Below, piece by piece: positions 1 through 7,826 of a stretch of DNA of 47,616 bases. This DNA comes from Bacteroidales bacterium (lineage in GTDB: Bacteria > Bacteroidota > Bacteroidia > Bacteroidales > UBA932). The notes beneath the pieces were generated by a model. The model did not search any database and was not told where the DNA came from. It worked only from the letters and a program-made list of their open reading frames with translations. Numbering within the stretch: the stretch's first letter is position 1; each line of letters opens with the position of its first letter. Made by a program: the position numbers and the translations under genes. The stretch covers positions 1-47,616 of the forward strand of contig JAFWPA010000046.1 of the NCBI GenBank assembly GCA_017509685.1, written 5' to 3'.

Positions 1-245
1 CAGCGATAAGACTCGGAAAGTAAACCGAACTTAGGGATAACATCCCAAAGTCAACAGATATCAGTAATAACAGTTAAACCGAGTCAACTAATACACGCGA
101 TAAGACTTCACTGATAGTCAACCAAAATCAGGAAAAGTCAGGTCCTGGCACTTTTTTTAGACCAGTACCACTTACACCTGGAACCTGCGCCACTCATACC
201 AGAAGCCTGCGCCGAACCCACCCCAGCCCCCCGCGCCCCAAGCAC
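1..245. other. gene-free AT-richer stretch downstream of efp
   Basis: I find no credible gene here. The stretch is richer in A and T than the coding DNA around it. The heptamer AGTCAAC occurs at 49, 82 and 116, about 33 bp apart, and GCGATAAGACT occurs at 3 and 98. The surrounding sequence is not conserved between copies, so this is not a CRISPR array. It could be a degraded gene or simple intergenic DNA cut by the window edge. Confidence 0.5.
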
Positions 246-276
246 AAAAAACCGCCCGGCGGGATGCCGGACGGTT
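246..276 (-). terminator. Rho-independent terminator of efp
   Basis: On the minus strand the RNA forms a 10-bp stem (ACCGTCCGGC paired with GCCGGGCGGT, including one U-G pair that exists only in minus-strand RNA) with a 5-nt loop, followed by a run of U. It lies about 25 nt past the efp stop codon. The U-G wobble supports the minus strand as the transcribed one. Confidence 0.85.
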
Positions 277-298
277 TGTAGGATAAAATGGGCCGAAA

Positions 299-868
299 TT
301 ACTTCACGCGCTGGCCGTAGGAGCGGTCGGTGGTGTTCACGGTGATGATTTCGCCGGTTTCGATGAACAGGGGAACCATAATCTTGGCACCGGTCTCCAG
401 GGTGACTTCCTTGAGGGCGCTGGTGGAAGCGGTGTTGCCCTTCACGGCGGGCTCACTGTAGGTAACCTCCAGGGTTACATAGGTGGGCAGTTCGCAGGTG
501 AGGCAGCGCTCTTCGGGCTCTGTCATATACATCATTTCCACGCGCTGGCCTTCCTTCATCAGGTCGGCGTTCTCCACTACATCGTGGGGAAGGGTAATCT
601 GCTCGTAGGTCTCTTCGTGCATGAAGTTGAAGGCCTCGCCGTCGTCATAGAGGAACTGGTAGGGACGACGCTCCACGCTGATGGTGTCCAGCTTGACACC
701 GGCGGTGAAGGTGTTCTCCAAGATACGGCCGTTCTCCAGGTTGCGCAGTTTGGTCTTGACAAAAGCAGGGCCCTTGCCGGGTTTCACGTGCTGGAAGTAC
801 ACTACAACGCAGGGTTTGCCGTTGTACATGATGTACATTCCGTTCTTCAGATCAGCAGTTGTTGCCAT
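299..868 (-). CDS. efp: translation elongation factor P
   Basis: This 189-residue protein has the normal length and three-domain layout of elongation factor P, which binds between the P and E sites of the ribosome and relieves stalling at polyproline. The N-terminal KOW-like domain carries the loop KPGKGPAF, whose lysine (K32) occupies the position that is modified in many bacteria. The C-terminal OB-fold ends with the family motif TTDRSYGQRVK. The gene is monocistronic as far as the sequence shows: it has its own promoter (910-941) and terminator (246-276). I see no gene for an EF-P modifying enzyme in this window. Identification is firm. Confidence 0.97.
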   Translation of the reverse strand: MATTADLKNGMYIMYNGKPCVVVYFQHVKPGKGPAFVKTKLRNLENGRILENTFTAGVKLDTISVERRPYQFLYDDGEAFNFMHEETYEQITLPHDVVENADLMKEGQRVEMMYMTEPEERCLTCELPTYVTLEVTYSEPAVKGNTASTSALKEVTLETGAKIMVPLFIETGEIITVNTTDRSYGQRVK

Positions 869-909
869 AAAAAGGTATGTTTAGTTAATCGTTAATTGCA
901 AATAACTTA

Positions 910-941
910 CAAAATTAACGATTTGTCCTATTTCTACCAAA
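910..941 (-). promoter_or_regulatory. Bacteroidetes-type promoter of efp
   Basis: Minus strand: -33 element TTTG at 941-938, 20-nt spacer, -7 element TAATTTTG at 917-910, matching the TTTG/TAnnTTTG consensus. The predicted transcript starts near 903, giving a leader of about 35 nt before the efp ATG at 868. Confidence 0.75.
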
Positions 942-947
942 TTTTCT

Positions 948-3900
948 TTATCCTTTGGGATATTTCACCGTGAAGCAGGCGCCACCCAGGGTGAAGGAGC
1001 GGGAATAGGAGATGGTGCCGCCGCAATGGTCCACGATGCGTTTGCAGATGGCGAGGCCCAGGCCGCTGCCGCTGGTCTTGGTGGTGAAGTCCGGGGTGAA
1101 AATCAGCTCCTGCTTGTCCTCGGACACGCCGGGGCCGTTGTCTTCCACCACAATGTCATAGAAACCGTCTTCCACGGCGTTGCGCACAGAGACCATCAGG
1201 CGTTTGGTGCCGGACATCTCGTCCACGGCCTGGATGGCGTTGGTGATGAGGTTCACCACCACGCGGGTGAGCTGCGGGCGGGGGGCCTGGACCCAGGAGT
1301 CGGGCAGGCCGAAGTAGTCCACGGTGATGTCGTCCCGGGAATCGAAGAGGTCCACCTCCTGCTTCACCAGGGCGTCCAGGTCCAGACGCTCGGGCTTCTG
1401 GTCATACATCTTGGCGAAGGTGGAGAACTGATCGGCCGAATCGGCCAGCAGGTCTACGTGGTACAGTACGGTGGAAGCTACTTCGTCGAAGCGCTCCTGC
1501 CACGCCGGATTGCCTGTCTGCTTCATGCGCATGAGCATCTGGAGCTGCAGCTTGATGGGCGTGAGCGGGTTCTTGAGGTCGTGCGCCACGCGGCGGGCCA
1601 TGTCGGTCCAGGCCTTGTCGCGCTCTACCTGCGCCAGGCGGCGGGAACTGTCGCCCAGGTCCTGCACCATGCGGTTGTAGGCCTGTACCAGCGGGGTAAT
1701 TTCGTCGTCCTGGTTGTATTCCAGCGGCTCCAGATGGTCCACGTCGGTCACCGTCATCTTACGACGCAATTGCGCGATGGGCTCGAACATGCGGCTCACC
1801 ACCTCGAAGGTCACAAAGCGGGAAATCATCAGGAGCAGCAGGAAAATCACGATGACCGTGCTCACGTGCAGGATGGCCTCGGTCTGGAGGTTGTGCGTGA
1901 GGTCTGTGAAGGGCGACGAAGCAATGGCAATCATCCGTCCGTCACTGTTCATCACGGGGGCGTAAAGGGCATAGTACTGCCTGCGCCCCACCTGCTCCGG
2001 ATGCATATAGAAGCGCTTGTGGCCGTATATGATGCTGTTGTAGGCGGCGTCGTCCAGGCGGTGGCCCAGAATCATGCGGTCGTACACTTCCGGCGTGGTG
2101 CTCATCAGGACGCGCCCGCCGATATCGAAGAGCGTGATGTCGCACTTGAGGTTGTTGCCCACCGTCTCCACGCTGCGCAGGACGGCGGCGCTGGCCACGT
2201 CTTCGGGCTCTTCCACCATGCGCAGATACTCCTGCAGCATGGACTGCAGCGTGTTGATGCGCGCCGTCATGATGCTCTGCATGTCGGCATTGTTGCGCTT
2301 GTATACGAACCAGACGCTGAATACGGCCATGGCCACCAGCGTGATGATGAGGGAGATGTACACCACCAGGCTGATACGCGTCTGATAGTACCGTCGCCCG
2401 CCCGTGCGCTTGCGCCGCCAGGTAAGGGCCGATATCAGCGCAAACGCCACGATGGCGAAGAGGAAGCCCGACACCACGTAGTACAGTTTTTCTGTGGAGG
2501 GGCGGGAGATGACGACCACCTCCTTGTCCGAGACGTTGTGTACGAAGTGTGTCCATCCCTCGAAGTCCACGTGCCCCGTGGGCCGCTTCAGCGGGCCCTC
2601 GTAGACGGTGGGATACGCGTAGGCGCCCTTGTACTGCACCAGTCGGCCATCGGCATACTTGGCCCAGGAATAGACCGGCGGAAGGGACACGCGTCCGGGC
2701 TCTGAGATGCCCAGCAGGCTCAGGTAGCCGCGGTCCTCGCGGTTGTGCTTGGACTCCACCGTGACCAGGATGGAACTGGGGCCGTAGTCCCGCACGTAAT
2801 AGGTGAAGAGGCCCGTATAGGAGGTGCGGCCGCTGCCGATGGAATTGTAGAAGAAGTGCGAATTGTCCCCCAGCCGGGTACCTCCGCGGATGCGTTCCTG
2901 GAAGAGGGGAGCGGCGCCCACGTCTCCGCCCGGCTGCACCACGGCGATGTCGTAGTCCTGGCTGATGCGTCCCATATAGTTGCCCACCAGCCTGCTTCGG
3001 ATGAGGTCTGCGCCGTCGTCCAGGATGGACAGTGCGCCGATGATACCGTCGGCCGAAATGGCCGTCTCCACGCTGCGCAGCTGGATTTCCAGGCCGATGT
3101 CACGGTCCATCGCCAGGCGGTTGGCCCATACGTCCACACGCTGCTGCTCCTTGCGGAAGCCCATGGTGGAGGAAGCGATGACGAAATAGGTGCCCACGGC
3201 CAGGGCGTAGATGATGCGCCCGCGCACGGAGAAGACGTCGTAGCGGATGCCGAAGAGGTTGCGTACCAGCGGCGAGAGCATCTGCACCAGCAGGGGCAGG
3301 GTGAGCGTGAGCGCCAGGAAACTGGCGTATACCACCGCCGTATAGCGGGTGAGCAGGCCCACCTTGAAAATCTCCAGCGTAATGTTGGAGTTGTACTGGA
3401 TGCTGCGGAAAGTGAGGTGGATGTAGGCGCAGATGGCCACCAGCAGCAGGACGATGATACCGGAAAGCGCCCCCAGCACCCATCGGCTGTTCTGCCGACG
3501 CAGGCCCTTGAGCAGGGTCCATCGTACCAGGTAGATGTCCAGGACCGCCAGCGTGATGGCCAGGTTCACCAGCACCACGGCGCCCAGGGAATAAAGGAAG
3601 TGGCCGTCGGCATACAGCAGCGGCGTGAACAGCTGCGACACCTGCGCCAGGTTGCGTCCGTAGAAGTACATCCACGCGATGACCGCCAGCTGAACGGCCA
3701 TCACCGCGCTCAGCCATAGGGTTGACGGCCGGGTGGACAGGAACAGCAGCGATGCGGCAATCAACAGGGCTACCGCCAGCCAGGTAAGGGAGTAGTTCTG
3801 CTGATACGGTTCGGCCATGGTCTCGGCCGTAAGTTTCATCAGGGGAATGCCGTTCACCAGCACGGGCGCACCTACGCTGGCCGACAGGGGCCGGACACTG

Positions 3901-4439
3901 TACCGGGCGTCCAGCCGGAAGTGCGGGTTGATGCCGTTGAGGAAGCCCGCCTGCAGTTCGTTGACAATCTCCAGGCCGGCGATGACTTTGCAGCCATCTC
4001 CCTGCACGGTCTTTTCCAGGTACCATTTGGGGCCGTGATTGGCAAAGATCAGGTGCTCCGGTACGTCGCTCAGGGGAGAGGTAAGGTTGTCCCGTGAGTC
4101 TCCCAGGCGCTGTACCAGGGTGCGGGGACGGATGTCGTCGTTGCGGATGGGGAACTGGTTGGCCCAGCTTTGCAGGGTATCTTCTGCATACCGGTACACC
4201 ACCATGTCTTCCGGCAGTCTCTGCAGATCCATCCATTCGGTGACGGGCGTGTGCAGGGCCTGGTCAATGTACTTGTCCAGCAGCGCCATACGCTTTTCTA
4301 TCTTTTCGCCCAGGTCCTGGGCGGCCCCCTCTACGTTGCTGCGCCGGTTGCCGGAGAACAGGGATACGGCGAACACCACCGCGGCGGCGGCCAGCAGCAC
4401 CATGGACAGCCATTGGCGTATGTGAATCTTCTTATTCAT
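948..4439 (-). CDS. large membrane sensor histidine kinase (NtrY-like)
   Basis: The 1163-residue protein is a sensor kinase of the inner membrane. The first part holds one N-terminal membrane segment (about 12-29), an extracytoplasmic stretch, then a cluster of about five membrane helices. Two more helices follow in the middle, then a sensor region, a last helix and a HAMP-like linker. The phosphoacceptor motif is RRVAHDLKNPLTPIK with the histidine near residue 953, a form of H-box typical of NtrY-type kinases. The ATPase domain shows NLITNAIQAV (N box), DNGPGV (G1) and GSGLGLAI (G2). Its start overlaps the end of rlmH by 8 bases, so the two are translated from one transcript. No response regulator gene lies nearby, so its partner is unknown. 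It is longer than most kinases because of the two separate membrane blocks. Confidence 0.9.
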   Translation of the reverse strand: MNKKIHIRQWLSMVLLAAAAVVFAVSLFSGNRRSNVEGAAQDLGEKIEKRMALLDKYIDQALHTPVTEWMDLQRLPEDMVVYRYAEDTLQSWANQFPIRNDDIRPRTLVQRLGDSRDNLTSPLSDVPEHLIFANHGPKWYLEKTVQGDGCKVIAGLEIVNELQAGFLNGINPHFRLDARYSVRPLSASVGAPVLVNGIPLMKLTAETMAEPYQQNYSLTWLAVALLIAASLLFLSTRPSTLWLSAVMAVQLAVIAWMYFYGRNLAQVSQLFTPLLYADGHFLYSLGAVVLVNLAITLAVLDIYLVRWTLLKGLRRQNSRWVLGALSGIIVLLLVAICAYIHLTFRSIQYNSNITLEIFKVGLLTRYTAVVYASFLALTLTLPLLVQMLSPLVRNLFGIRYDVFSVRGRIIYALAVGTYFVIASSTMGFRKEQQRVDVWANRLAMDRDIGLEIQLRSVETAISADGIIGALSILDDGADLIRSRLVGNYMGRISQDYDIAVVQPGGDVGAAPLFQERIRGGTRLGDNSHFFYNSIGSGRTSYTGLFTYYVRDYGPSSILVTVESKHNREDRGYLSLLGISEPGRVSLPPVYSWAKYADGRLVQYKGAYAYPTVYEGPLKRPTGHVDFEGWTHFVHNVSDKEVVVISRPSTEKLYYVVSGFLFAIVAFALISALTWRRKRTGGRRYYQTRISLVVYISLIITLVAMAVFSVWFVYKRNNADMQSIMTARINTLQSMLQEYLRMVEEPEDVASAAVLRSVETVGNNLKCDITLFDIGGRVLMSTTPEVYDRMILGHRLDDAAYNSIIYGHKRFYMHPEQVGRRQYYALYAPVMNSDGRMIAIASSPFTDLTHNLQTEAILHVSTVIVIFLLLLMISRFVTFEVVSRMFEPIAQLRRKMTVTDVDHLEPLEYNQDDEITPLVQAYNRMVQDLGDSSRRLAQVERDKAWTDMARRVAHDLKNPLTPIKLQLQMLMRMKQTGNPAWQERFDEVASTVLYHVDLLADSADQFSTFAKMYDQKPERLDLDALVKQEVDLFDSRDDITVDYFGLPDSWVQAPRPQLTRVVVNLITNAIQAVDEMSGTKRLMVSVRNAVEDGFYDIVVEDNGPGVSEDKQELIFTPDFTTKTSGSGLGLAICKRIVDHCGGTISYSRSFTLGGACFTVKYPKG

Positions 4440-4905
4440 GGTGGTAGGGTTCCCCTTTCAGGATGGTAAAAGCCCGGTACAGCTGCTCTGCAAAAATAGT
4501 GCGCACCATCTGGTGGGAGAAGGTCATCTTGGACAGGGATATCTTCCAGTTGGCCCGTTGGTACACATCATCGGAGAATCCGTAGGCTCCGCCCACGGTG
4601 AAGATGATGCTCTTGGCGCCCGTCGCCATCTGCTTTTCCAGGAATTCCGCGAACTCCAGGCTGCGGCACTCCCGTCCGTGCTCGTCCAGCAGGATCAGGA
4701 TATCCTGCGGGCCGATTTGTTTCATAATCAGTTCTCCTTCCTTCTCCTTGATCTGCTGCCTGGTAAGGGCCGACACTTTTTTGAGCTCCGGAATCTCCAC
4801 GATGGAAAAAGGCACATAATGCCGCAGCCGGGACGCATACAGGTCCAGGCCTTCCTTAACCCATTTTACATCGGTCTTGCCGACAGTCAGAAGAATAATT
4901 GTCAT
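4432..4905 (-). CDS. rlmH: 23S rRNA pseudouridine-1915 N3-methyltransferase RlmH
   Basis: RlmH is a SPOUT-class methyltransferase that methylates pseudouridine 1915 in helix 69 of 23S rRNA on assembled ribosomes. The 157-residue length is standard. The knotted SAM-binding part shows FTVGGAYGFSD, and the C-terminal tail SHQMVRTIFAEQLYRAF matches the family. The start codon at 4905 lies inside a dispersed palindromic repeat (4901-4926), and almost the whole predicted leader is that repeat. The histidine kinase gene follows with an 8-base overlap. The DUF4783 gene diverges on the other side, an arrangement common in Bacteroidetes. Confidence 0.95.
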   Translation of the reverse strand: MTIILLTVGKTDVKWVKEGLDLYASRLRHYVPFSIVEIPELKKVSALTRQQIKEKEGELIMKQIGPQDILILLDEHGRECRSLEFAEFLEKQMATGAKSIIFTVGGAYGFSDDVYQRANWKISLSKMTFSHQMVRTIFAEQLYRAFTILKGEPYHHE

Positions 4906-4926
4906 TCTGAGCGAAGCGAAGAATCT
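4901..4926. repeat. dispersed 'CHSERSEES' palindromic repeat
   Basis: This 26-bp imperfect palindrome has the core CTGAGCGAAGCGAAG flanked by ATTCT/AGAAT. In one frame it would read CHSERSEES, the signature peptide of a repeat that is scattered through many unrelated bacterial genomes (from memory). Here it overlaps the rlmH start codon and leader. Confidence 0.8.
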
Positions 4927-4930
4927 CTTA

Positions 4931-4961
4931 CAAAAGTAACGATTCGGCTCGGAATTTGCAA
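4931..4961 (-). promoter_or_regulatory. promoter of rlmH-histidine kinase operon
   Basis: Minus strand: TTG at 4961-4959, 20-nt spacer, TACTTTTG at 4938-4931. The predicted start of transcription is near 4924, so the leader before the rlmH ATG (4905) is about 20 nt and coincides with the palindromic repeat. Confidence 0.65.
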
Positions 4962-4975
4962 GTTAATAGGCCGGA

Positions 4976-5431
4976 ATGACGCTCCGCCCTCATATGATCC
5001 TGCTGGCCGCTGCCCTCTGCATCGGCCTGGGCGCCGCTGGCCAGACCAAGCTGCAAACCAGCACCAGGACCATTCCCCAGAACCAGGGCGGGGAGTTTTC
5101 GGTATTCGCTTCCATCACCAAATACCTCACGCTGGGAGACGCCGCTTCGCTCTCCAGCTGGTTCGCAGACAACCTGGACGTCACGGTCATTTCCAGCACC
5201 CGCAACTGCTCCCGCAAGCAGGCCCAGGAAATCCTCCGCTCCTTCTTCGAAGCCAATACCCCCCGTTCCTTCCAAGTAACCCACAAAGCCTCCGAAGGCA
5301 ACAAAAAGTATCTGATCGGCCTTCTGAACGCCGGCGGCGAACTCTTCCAAGTCACCATCTACGCCACCGCCAGCGCCGGCGACACCTACAAGATCCAACA
5401 ACTGAACATCTCCCGCCAAACCGCGTATTAA
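4976..5431 (+). CDS. DUF4783 family exported protein
   Basis: The 151-residue protein has an N-terminal signal peptide (hydrophobic stretch MILLAAALCIGLGAAG) and a single small alpha+beta domain of the NTF2-like DUF4783 type, seen in many Bacteroidetes next to rlmH or nadC. Typical features are the early DAASLSSWFADNLDVTV stretch, the motif RKQAQEILRSFF, and the closing YKIQQLNI. No function is established for the family. It should act in the periplasm. A second in-frame ATG at 4994 gives a shorter signal peptide and is an equally possible start. The gene converges on the alpha-galactosidase gene with only 4 nt between the stop codons. Confidence 0.8.
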   Translation: MTLRPHMILLAAALCIGLGAAGQTKLQTSTRTIPQNQGGEFSVFASITKYLTLGDAASLSSWFADNLDVTVISSTRNCSRKQAQEILRSFFEANTPRSFQVTHKASEGNKKYLIGLLNAGGELFQVTIYATASAGDTYKIQQLNISRQTAY

Positions 5432-5435
5432 GTTC

Positions 5436-7670
5436 CTATTCCGCTTCCAGTACAAAGACGGCCGAGGAATAGAGGCCGTAGAGGGTGGGATCAAAGCCGC
5501 CACCCATGAGGAAGTCGCCGGTGAAGGCCTGGCCGTTACCCCACCAGCAGCTGCGGTCCACGTTCTGTTCCACTACTTTGTACTTGCAGGCAGGGTCCAG
5601 GCCTTGCAGGCGGAATACCTTGCCACCAACAGTGCGGGGCTCGAAGTGGATGCAATAGGTGTAAACCACGGCGCGCTTCTTATCCGGGGAAACATACATC
5701 AGCCCGTAGTAGCTGCCGTCAAAGGGTGATGCAATGCGGTACAGGTCTCCGCTGAACACCAGGTCCCGGTACTGTTTGTAGGAGGCGATGCAGCGGTCTA
5801 CGGTGGCGCGGTCCTGGTCCGTGAAGTACTTGGGCTGAAGTTCCAGACCCAGACGACCGGCACAGGCAATGTCGAAGCGGAACTTCAGGGGCGTCACATT
5901 GCCTGTCTGATGGTTGGGCACCGTGGACACGTGAGAGGCCATTATGCAGGCCGGATAGATCATGGTCTGGGCATACTGCATATACACGCGGGACAGGGCG
6001 TCAGTGTTGTCGCTAGTCCATACCTCGTTGCAGTACTTGAGGGCGCCGTAGTCCACGCGGCCGCCGCCGGAGGAGCAGCACTGCACAATCACGCGGGGAT
6101 ACTTCTCCCTGATCCTGCGCATCACGTTATACAGTCCCTGCGTATACTCCACATAGAAGCGGTCCTGTTCGGCTTTCAGGTACGGGCTGCCGAAACTCTG
6201 GATAACACGGTTGCAGTCCCACTTGATATAATCGATGTTGGGCGCAAGCTGCATGGTACGGTCGAAAATGCCGAACACGAAGTCCTCCACGGCGGGGTTG
6301 GACAAATCCAGCACCCACTGATTACGGCCCTGGTAAATTTCCCGGCCGGGGCTCTGGACTACCCATTCGGGATGGGCGTGGGCCAGATCCGACTGCGGAT
6401 TCACCATCTCGGGTTCAATCCAGATGCCAAACTTAAGACCCTTATCATGCGCGTGTTGCGCCAGAAAATCGATGCCTTCGGGCAGTTTGGACACGTTCAC
6501 CTCCCAGTCTCCCAGGCCGGCGTCGTCGTTGTTACGCGGATAGTTGTTGCCAAACCAGCCGTCGTCCAGCACGAACATCTCCAGGCCCATGCCCGCGGCG
6601 TCGTCCATCATCCGCAGGAGCGTTTCCGTATTAAAGGTAAAGTAGGCGCCCTCCCAGCTGTTGAGCAGCGTGGGGTTCACCTGACCGCCGCCGTACACGC
6701 CGTAGTTCCGGGCCCAGCGGTGCAGGTTGCGGGATGCTCCGCCAGCACCTTCGGCGGACCAGGTATAGATCATTTCCGGCGTCACGAAGGTGGCTCCCGC
6801 CTTCAGCGGATAGGCCGATGCGTGCGGGCTGATGCCCGCCAGGATGTTGAGCCGATGGGCGTCGTCCTTCTCAAAGCTCAGGCGGAAGTTGCCGCTCCAC
6901 GCCAGGGCGCCGGCAATAACCTCGCCGGTGGTTTCGCTGAGTTCCTTCGTATCCAGCGACAGCAGGAACGAAGGGTTGTTGCCCTGGGTGTTCTGCGTGC
7001 CGCGCCGGCTCTCGATCACTTTCATATCATGTCCAAGGACCTCGCTCTCCATCTGCATATCCGTGGCCCAGGCTCCATAGAAATGGGTGAGGAGGTATTC
7101 ATCGGCATCTATATATAAGGAAGAGGAGGCGTAGTTCAGGAGTTGGACGGGCTTCTTGCCGCCGTTGAGGATCTCCGTGTGCGACACAATGACGTTCTCC
7201 TTCTCAAAGGCGTCGTAGACCAGCTTCACCTCCAGGGCCGTCACGTAATCCTTGAGGCCGATGACCGTGGTGATGCAGCCGTTTGTGTAACGCACACTGT
7301 GCCCCGTGTAGTACAGTTCCGTATTATGGTTGCCGTCGGCATACTTCACGTGCAGGGCGGGCTCATTGATGTACCGGCCGCCGGTGGCGGGGTACGTGGC
7401 GCCGCGGAAGCCGTTGTAGTCCTCCGTGTTCACGCCCTTGGCCAGGAACTGTTCCGGATGGGACAGCTTCGCGCCATAATGCACTGTCTCCAGGTGACCG
7501 TTGGGATGCACCAGCAGTACCAGGGACGTGTTCTGCGTCTCAATGGGTATGACCCGCCGCTCCACCTGCGGGATGGCAACGGTCTCATGAACAAACTTTT
7601 TAGCTTTTTTCTGGGCATTTGCCGGCACCAGGACCAGCACCAGGGACATAAGGAGAAGGATTCGTTTCAT
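5436..7670 (-). CDS. GH36 alpha-galactosidase
   Basis: This exported 744-residue retaining alpha-galactosidase would remove alpha-1,6-galactose side groups from galactomannan or galactoglucomannan. The start at 7670 gives a clear signal peptide (MKRILLLMSLVLVLVPANAQ); an upstream in-frame ATG at 7727 adds a non-hydrophobic extension and is less likely. The layout is an N-terminal beta-sandwich, a TIM barrel and a C-terminal beta domain. The barrel shows VLDDGWFG, the nucleophile motif YIKWDCNR, the CSSGGGRVDYG stretch and the acid/base motif WTSDNTD, all diagnostic of GH36. It is transcribed divergently from the AraC-type regulator gene, sharing a 156-bp control region. That position ties it to the mannan locus although it is on the opposite strand. 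Confidence 0.93.
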   Translation of the reverse strand: MKRILLLMSLVLVLVPANAQKKAKKFVHETVAIPQVERRVIPIETQNTSLVLLVHPNGHLETVHYGAKLSHPEQFLAKGVNTEDYNGFRGATYPATGGRYINEPALHVKYADGNHNTELYYTGHSVRYTNGCITTVIGLKDYVTALEVKLVYDAFEKENVIVSHTEILNGGKKPVQLLNYASSSLYIDADEYLLTHFYGAWATDMQMESEVLGHDMKVIESRRGTQNTQGNNPSFLLSLDTKELSETTGEVIAGALAWSGNFRLSFEKDDAHRLNILAGISPHASAYPLKAGATFVTPEMIYTWSAEGAGGASRNLHRWARNYGVYGGGQVNPTLLNSWEGAYFTFNTETLLRMMDDAAGMGLEMFVLDDGWFGNNYPRNNDDAGLGDWEVNVSKLPEGIDFLAQHAHDKGLKFGIWIEPEMVNPQSDLAHAHPEWVVQSPGREIYQGRNQWVLDLSNPAVEDFVFGIFDRTMQLAPNIDYIKWDCNRVIQSFGSPYLKAEQDRFYVEYTQGLYNVMRRIREKYPRVIVQCCSSGGGRVDYGALKYCNEVWTSDNTDALSRVYMQYAQTMIYPACIMASHVSTVPNHQTGNVTPLKFRFDIACAGRLGLELQPKYFTDQDRATVDRCIASYKQYRDLVFSGDLYRIASPFDGSYYGLMYVSPDKKRAVVYTYCIHFEPRTVGGKVFRLQGLDPACKYKVVEQNVDRSCWWGNGQAFTGDFLMGGGFDPTLYGLYSSAVFVLEAE

Positions 7671-7690
7671 ACTATGCGGTTTAGCTAGCG

Positions 7691-7721
7691 CTAAGATAGT
7701 GTTTTCCTTCGAGTTTGGCAA
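7691..7721 (-). promoter_or_regulatory. possible promoter of GH36 gene
   Basis: Minus strand: TTG at 7721-7719, 20-nt spacer, and TATCTTAG at 7698-7691, one mismatch from TAnnTTTG. The -7 element runs into the palindrome TAGCGCTA (7686-7693). The mismatch suggests a weak or activated promoter. Confidence 0.4.
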
Positions 7722-7773
7722 GTCCATATAGTCAAACGAAATACCCCGTAATGGGTAAAAACGGTACTAAATG

Positions 7774-7804
7774 TTGAAATAGTATCAAAAATAGACTATA
7801 TTTG
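7774..7804 (+). promoter_or_regulatory. promoter of the AraC-type regulator gene
   Basis: TTG at 7774-7776, 20-nt spacer, TATATTTG at 7797-7804, a full match to the TAnnTTTG -7 element. The predicted start is near 7810, giving a leader of about 17 nt. Confidence 0.75.
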
Positions 7805-7826
7805 TAGCGCTAAAACTGATACTATT
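7778..7826. promoter_or_regulatory. 10-bp inverted repeat operator around araC promoter
   Basis: AATAGTATCA (7778-7787) is repeated in perfect inverted form as TGATACTATT (7817-7826), with 29 bp between. One arm lies between the -33 and -7 elements and the other lies just after the predicted transcription start, next to the ATG. This is the geometry expected of an autoregulatory operator. A further AGTATCA half-site occurs at 8720-8726, upstream of the GH5 promoter. Confidence 0.6.

Larger units (their letters stand above)
7686..7812. promoter_or_regulatory. paired TAGCGCTA palindromes in the divergent control region
   Basis: The perfect 8-bp palindrome TAGCGCTA occurs at 7686-7693 and again at 7805-7812. 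Each copy sits at or just after the -7 element of one of the two divergent promoters (GH36 and araC). This symmetry suggests an operator, but the binding protein is not shown by the sequence. Confidence 0.4.

Noticed and set aside
49-122. AGTCAAC at 49, 82 and 116 with about 33-bp spacing, considered as a CRISPR-like array.
   Set aside because: Only seven bases are repeated, the rest of each unit differs, and no cas genes are in the window.
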